This document shows positions 54,142-57,071 of a stretch of DNA of 57,071 nucleotides, one piece after another. Under the pieces are notes generated by a model that saw only the letters and a list, made by a program, of their open reading frames with translations, searched no databases and was not told the DNA's origin. The stretch's first letter is position 1. The number at the start of each line of letters is the position of its first letter. This DNA is from Bacillota bacterium. Lineage in GTDB: Bacteria; Bacillota; Limnochordia; DTU087. The stretch is taken from positions 1 through 57,071 of the forward strand of contig JAAYQZ010000060.1 of NCBI GenBank assembly GCA_012519025.1, given 5' to 3'. The position numbers and the translations under genes are program-made.

Positions 54142-55740
54142 ATGACTGTGAAACGTGCTTTGATCAGTGTGTCCAACAAAGATGGAATCGTAGAGTTTGC
54201 TTCCGGTCTCGTTGAATTAGGTGTGGAGATTATCTCCACCGGAGGTACTTTGAAAGCTTTAAGAGAGGGAGGAATTGATGCTTGTGCCGTTTCTGATATA
54301 ACGGGTTTTCCGGAGTGTCTTGATGGCCGGGTAAAAACCCTTCATCCCCATATACATGCGGCTGTTTTGGCCCGAAGAGATCGCCTGACACATATGGATG
54401 AATTAAGGCAGCTCGGCATTAAACCAATTGATCTTGTGGTGGTTAATCTTTATCCTTTCCAGCAGACTGCGGCAAGGGCAGACACTTCCCTTCAAGAGGC
54501 ATTGGATAACATCGATATAGGTGGACCCACCATGATCCGAGCAGCGGCCAAGAACTACATCGATGTTGCGGTTGTGGTCGATCCCCTACGCTACCGTGGG
54601 CTTCTTAAAGAGCTTAAGGTTAACAATGGATGCCTTTCATTGGAGGTTCGCCGTGATTTAGCAGTAGAGGCTTTCAATCATACGGCACAATACGATGCAG
54701 TAATTCAAAGCTACTTAGCGCATACAGCAGGTGGGAACAATCAGCCCCTAGATGGTCACAGTGCTGGTGATACTGAGCGGGATGCAGTCTTTTCAAACGG
54801 CGGTTTTGTGCCCATGATTCTCCATCAAAAACTGCGCTACGGAGAAAACCCCCACCAAAGGGCAGCGTTTTATCGGGAACCTTATCCCGGTGAAGATACA
54901 TTAGCCATGGCCAAGCAGCTCCACGGCAAAGAGCTGTCCTTTAACAATATCAATGATGGTGCAGCCGCTTTAGAGATGGTAAAGATGCTTGAAGAACCGG
55001 CTGTAGTTGCAATTAAACATGCCAACCCCTGCGGCTGGGCAATTGCCAATACTTTGGCCGATGCGTACCAAAAGGCCTATGATGGTGATCCTGTCAGCAT
55101 TTTTGGCGGAATTGTTGCCTGCAATCGTTCAATTGACGTAGAGACGGCGGGGCTGATGTCAAAAACTTTCCTTGAGGTAATTATAGCGCCTGGTTTTGAC
55201 GAAGAAGCTTTAGCAATACTTCGTCAAAAAAAGAACCTCCGGCTCTTGGAACTGCCCGGATTAATTCCGGCAGTTAAGGACAAATGGTGGGATTTCAAAC
55301 GAATTAAAGGTGGCTGGCTTGTACAAGAGGTTGACCCTATGACAGATGACAAGGACAACTGGAGGGTTGTTACTACAGCTCAGCCTACAAACACTATGTT
55401 GGCTGATTTAACCTTTGGTTGGCAGGTAGTCAAGTTTGTGAAGTCAAATGCTATAGTTATCGCTAAAGATGGTATGACATTGGGTGTTGGGGCAGGGCAA
55501 ATGAATCGTGTAGAGGCCGCTTCCATAGCTTTAAAGCAAGCGGGGGAAAAAGCAAAAGGCGCCATCTTGGCCTCAGATGCTTTCTTTCCCTTTGATGATG
55601 TAGTAAAACTCGCAGCCGAGTACAACATTGCCGCTATCATTCAGCCGGGTGGTTCAATTCGTGATGAAGATTCAGTTACAGCCTGTGATGAAGCCGGTAT
55701 TGCAATGATTTTCACCGGTCGCAGACACTTCCGTCACTAA
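54142..55740 (+). CDS. purH: Bifunctional AICAR transformylase / IMP cyclohydrolase
   Basis: Last two steps of IMP synthesis. 532 residues: N-terminal cyclohydrolase (ALISVSNKDGIVEFASGLVELGVEIISTGGT, VKTLHPHIHAAVLARRD) and transformylase domain with LRYGENPHQRAAFYR, IKHANPCGWAIA, GGIVACNRSIDVETA and SDAFFPFDDVVKLAAEYNIAAIIQPGGSIRDEDSV. ATG 54142 has GAGGAGG eight bases upstream; ATG 54118 precedes that SD and is excluded. Stand-alone, not in a full pur operon. Confidence 0.98.
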   Translation: MTVKRALISVSNKDGIVEFASGLVELGVEIISTGGTLKALREGGIDACAVSDITGFPECLDGRVKTLHPHIHAAVLARRDRLTHMDELRQLGIKPIDLVVVNLYPFQQTAARADTSLQEALDNIDIGGPTMIRAAAKNYIDVAVVVDPLRYRGLLKELKVNNGCLSLEVRRDLAVEAFNHTAQYDAVIQSYLAHTAGGNNQPLDGHSAGDTERDAVFSNGGFVPMILHQKLRYGENPHQRAAFYREPYPGEDTLAMAKQLHGKELSFNNINDGAAALEMVKMLEEPAVVAIKHANPCGWAIANTLADAYQKAYDGDPVSIFGGIVACNRSIDVETAGLMSKTFLEVIIAPGFDEEALAILRQKKNLRLLELPGLIPAVKDKWWDFKRIKGGWLVQEVDPMTDDKDNWRVVTTAQPTNTMLADLTFGWQVVKFVKSNAIVIAKDGMTLGVGAGQMNRVEAASIALKQAGEKAKGAILASDAFFPFDDVVKLAAEYNIAAIIQPGGSIRDEDSVTACDEAGIAMIFTGRRHFRH

Positions 55741-55921
55741 AATAATTTAAAATAGCAGGAAGTCCGGCAAAACAATGCTTTGTGAGCAGGAAGTATCTGG
55801 AGAACCACGAATACTTCAGACAAGCTTGAGTGATAAGCGACATTTAGCAGAGGATAGGTGAAGATGTCCGTTCTTGTGTTGGACGGTGGCAGCGGAGAAC
55901 TCGCCTATTTTCTGAAAGGTA
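55741..55921. other. Unexplained spacer after purH
   Basis: No family recognised. Two copies of GCAGGAAGT (about 55754 and 55788) lie in it. A 49-codon frame from ATG 55864 (starts SVLVLDGGSGELAYFLKG) has GGATAGGTGAAG upstream but runs through the terminator and antisense to rqcH, so it is unlikely to be a whole gene. It may be a gene remnant; purD often follows purH. Confidence 0.4.
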
Positions 55922-55961
55922 GACAAAACCTCACCCTGATTTGTCAGGGTGAGGTTTTGTC
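55922..55961. terminator. Bidirectional terminator between purH and rqcH
   Basis: An 18-bp perfect inverted repeat, GACAAAACCTCACCCTGA (55922-55939) with its complement at 55944-55961 and a 4-base loop. GGTTTTGTC occurs at the end of both arms, so both convergent genes may end here. Confidence 0.9.
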
Positions 55962-55963
55962 TC

Positions 55964-57071
55964 TCATATGGTTTTTACTGCCTCCAAAGCTGCCAAGTTC
56001 TCTGGGTCGGGGGTGACATATACAGTTGAATGGTTCTGATAGATCACCATACCGGGTTTGGCCCCCTTTGGTTTGCGCACATGTTTACGCAGTGTATAGT
56101 CTATAGGAACGTTTTCTCCTTCCCGGGCTTTGCTGTAATAAGCGGCCAAAGCTGCGGCCTCCCTAAGGGTTTGAGCAGGTATATCTTGGCCTTGACTGCG
56201 GATGATGACGTGGGAACCGGGTATTTGTTGGGCATGGAGCCACATGTCCTGCGGACGGCCGATTCTAAATGTCACATGATCGTTTTGGTTATTATTGCGC
56301 CCCACGTATATATCATAGCCTTCCTCAGATTTAAATCGCATGGCAGAAGACTGTGGTGCTGTCTGTCGCCTCTCGGTCCGCCGCGCCTTCAAATAACCCT
56401 GCTCTTTTAGCTCCTTTTGGATGTCTTCTATATCATTTTCATCTTGAGCCAAATCGACAGTTGTCTGTACTTGATCGAGATAATTGTATTCTTGCAAAGA
56501 GCGATTGTACTGCCTTAGACCTGCCACTTTCGTCTTTTTTGCCTTATTATATTTGTTGAAAAAAGCCTGGGCATTCTTTGACGGAGATAAGCTCGGATCC
56601 AAAGGTATAGTAATCAACTTTTGATCCGGATCATAGAAGTTGGGTACAGAGATCGCCTGCATTCCTTTTTCGATTTTGTAAAGGTTGGCGGTGACTAATT
56701 CACCAAGGATTTTGTATTCATCGGCATTTTCCGCTAAATCCAAGGCACGCCTTTGAGCTGCCAATTTGCGTTTCGTCCGCTTAAAATGAACAGCTATCAC
56801 CCTAGAGAGATTGGCTTTCAACGAAGTCAGTCTATGCTGATTTGCTTTTTGAGTATAGTAGATCTCCAAGGCCCGGGAAATAGATGTAAATTTTTGGCGC
56901 TTACTTAAGGGTTGATGAGTTAAAGCGATAGCAGAAACATCTTCAAGCCCCCCTCCAGAGGCGGTCAGAATTTCAGGCATAAACTGTTTTTCCCGGATCT
57001 CTTGGGCGAGTTTGACTGTGGCTTCATAGAGAATTTCTAAACCCTCTTCGCCCAGCTCTTGTCTTGTCATA
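55964..57071 (-). CDS. rqcH: RqcH/NFACT family ribosome quality-control protein, 5' partial
   Basis: The C-terminal two-thirds of an Rqc2/RqcH (formerly FbpA/fibronectin-binding) protein that adds C-terminal alanine tails to nascent chains on split ribosomes. 368 residues are visible, including a coiled coil (about 85-230 of the fragment) and the NFACT-R domain: EEGYDIYVGRNNNQNDHVTF, RPQDMWLHAQQIPGSHVII, AAALAAYYSKAREGENVPIDYTLRKHVRKPKGAKPGMV. Frame is open to the window edge, so the N-terminal NFACT-N domain lies beyond 57071. Usual length is about 570 residues. Confidence 0.95.
   Translation of the reverse strand, partial: MTRQELGEEGLEILYEATVKLAQEIREKQFMPEILTASGGGLEDVSAIALTHQPLSKRQKFTSISRALEIYYTQKANQHRLTSLKANLSRVIAVHFKRTKRKLAAQRRALDLAENADEYKILGELVTANLYKIEKGMQAISVPNFYDPDQKLITIPLDPSLSPSKNAQAFFNKYNKAKKTKVAGLRQYNRSLQEYNYLDQVQTTVDLAQDENDIEDIQKELKEQGYLKARRTERRQTAPQSSAMRFKSEEGYDIYVGRNNNQNDHVTFRIGRPQDMWLHAQQIPGSHVIIRSQGQDIPAQTLREAAALAAYYSKAREGENVPIDYTLRKHVRKPKGAKPGMVIYQNHSTVYVTPDPENLAALEAVKTI

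Noticed and set aside
56030-56410. Forward frame antisense to rqcH
   Set aside because: Lies opposite the conserved NFACT-R domain; no SD.

Overview
The window is a dense, almost entirely forward-strand stretch of chromosome from an endospore-forming member of the Bacillota, most likely a Clostridia- or Limnochordia-like anaerobe. The evidence is spo0A, spoIVB, the dipicolinate synthase pair, a YlmC/YmxH protein, a T-box, two PyrR attenuators and Bacillus-like gene order. GTG and TTG starts are common, and in many genes I chose the start from a Shine-Dalgarno (SD) match rather than the longest reading frame. No transposase, integrase, CRISPR array, rRNA or tRNA was seen; this looks like core genome.

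Region 1 (1-13.4 kb): xseA (5' end cut by the window)-xseB-ispA-malic enzyme, a roughly 650-nt structured non-coding region with its own consensus promoter, then a small membrane protein gene, dxs, tlyA, nadK, argR, recN, spoIVB and spo0A. The order ispA-RNA-membrane protein-dxs identifies the RNA as OLE RNA and the protein as its partner OapA. Spo0A carries Gly at the phosphoacceptor Asp position and at one acidic-pocket position, so it probably cannot be phosphorylated in the usual way.

Region 2 (13.4-25.3 kb): a SteA-SteB-glycosyltransferase-MraY-like envelope cluster, a DinG-type helicase, two divergent polysaccharide deacetylases, a reverse-strand SH3-GH18 hydrolase, an all-alpha dUTPase, a secreted beta-rich protein ending in an aromatic residue like an outer-membrane barrel, a PRC-barrel sporulation protein and a glycine-rich stress-type protein.

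Region 3 (25.4-36.1 kb): dapB, then the Bacillus-like dpaA-dpaB-asd-dapG-dapA-RNase J-tepA-ylzJ block supplying lysine and the spore chelator dipicolinate, followed by a Na/Pi cotransporter-like protein and uppP.

Region 4 (36.1-40.9 kb): a complete branched-chain amino-acid ABC transporter operon behind a near-perfect housekeeping promoter. Its binding protein lacks a lipobox cysteine, which together with the barrel-like protein hints at a two-membrane envelope.

Region 5 (40.9-50.3 kb): the division-associated ylm cluster (HlyD-like, YggS, SepF, ProC, YggT, YlmH, DivIVA), then an Ile T-box controlling ileS, a DUF5665-like protein, a DksA-type zinc-finger protein and lspA.

Region 6 (50.3-57.1 kb): rluD, pyrR and a uracil permease, each of the last two behind its own PyrR attenuator; a reverse-strand ComFB-like protein; a ZTP (pfl) riboswitch in front of purH; an unexplained spacer; and the C-terminal part of a convergent rqcH gene that runs off the window. 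All family calls come from reading sequence motifs; no database search was run.
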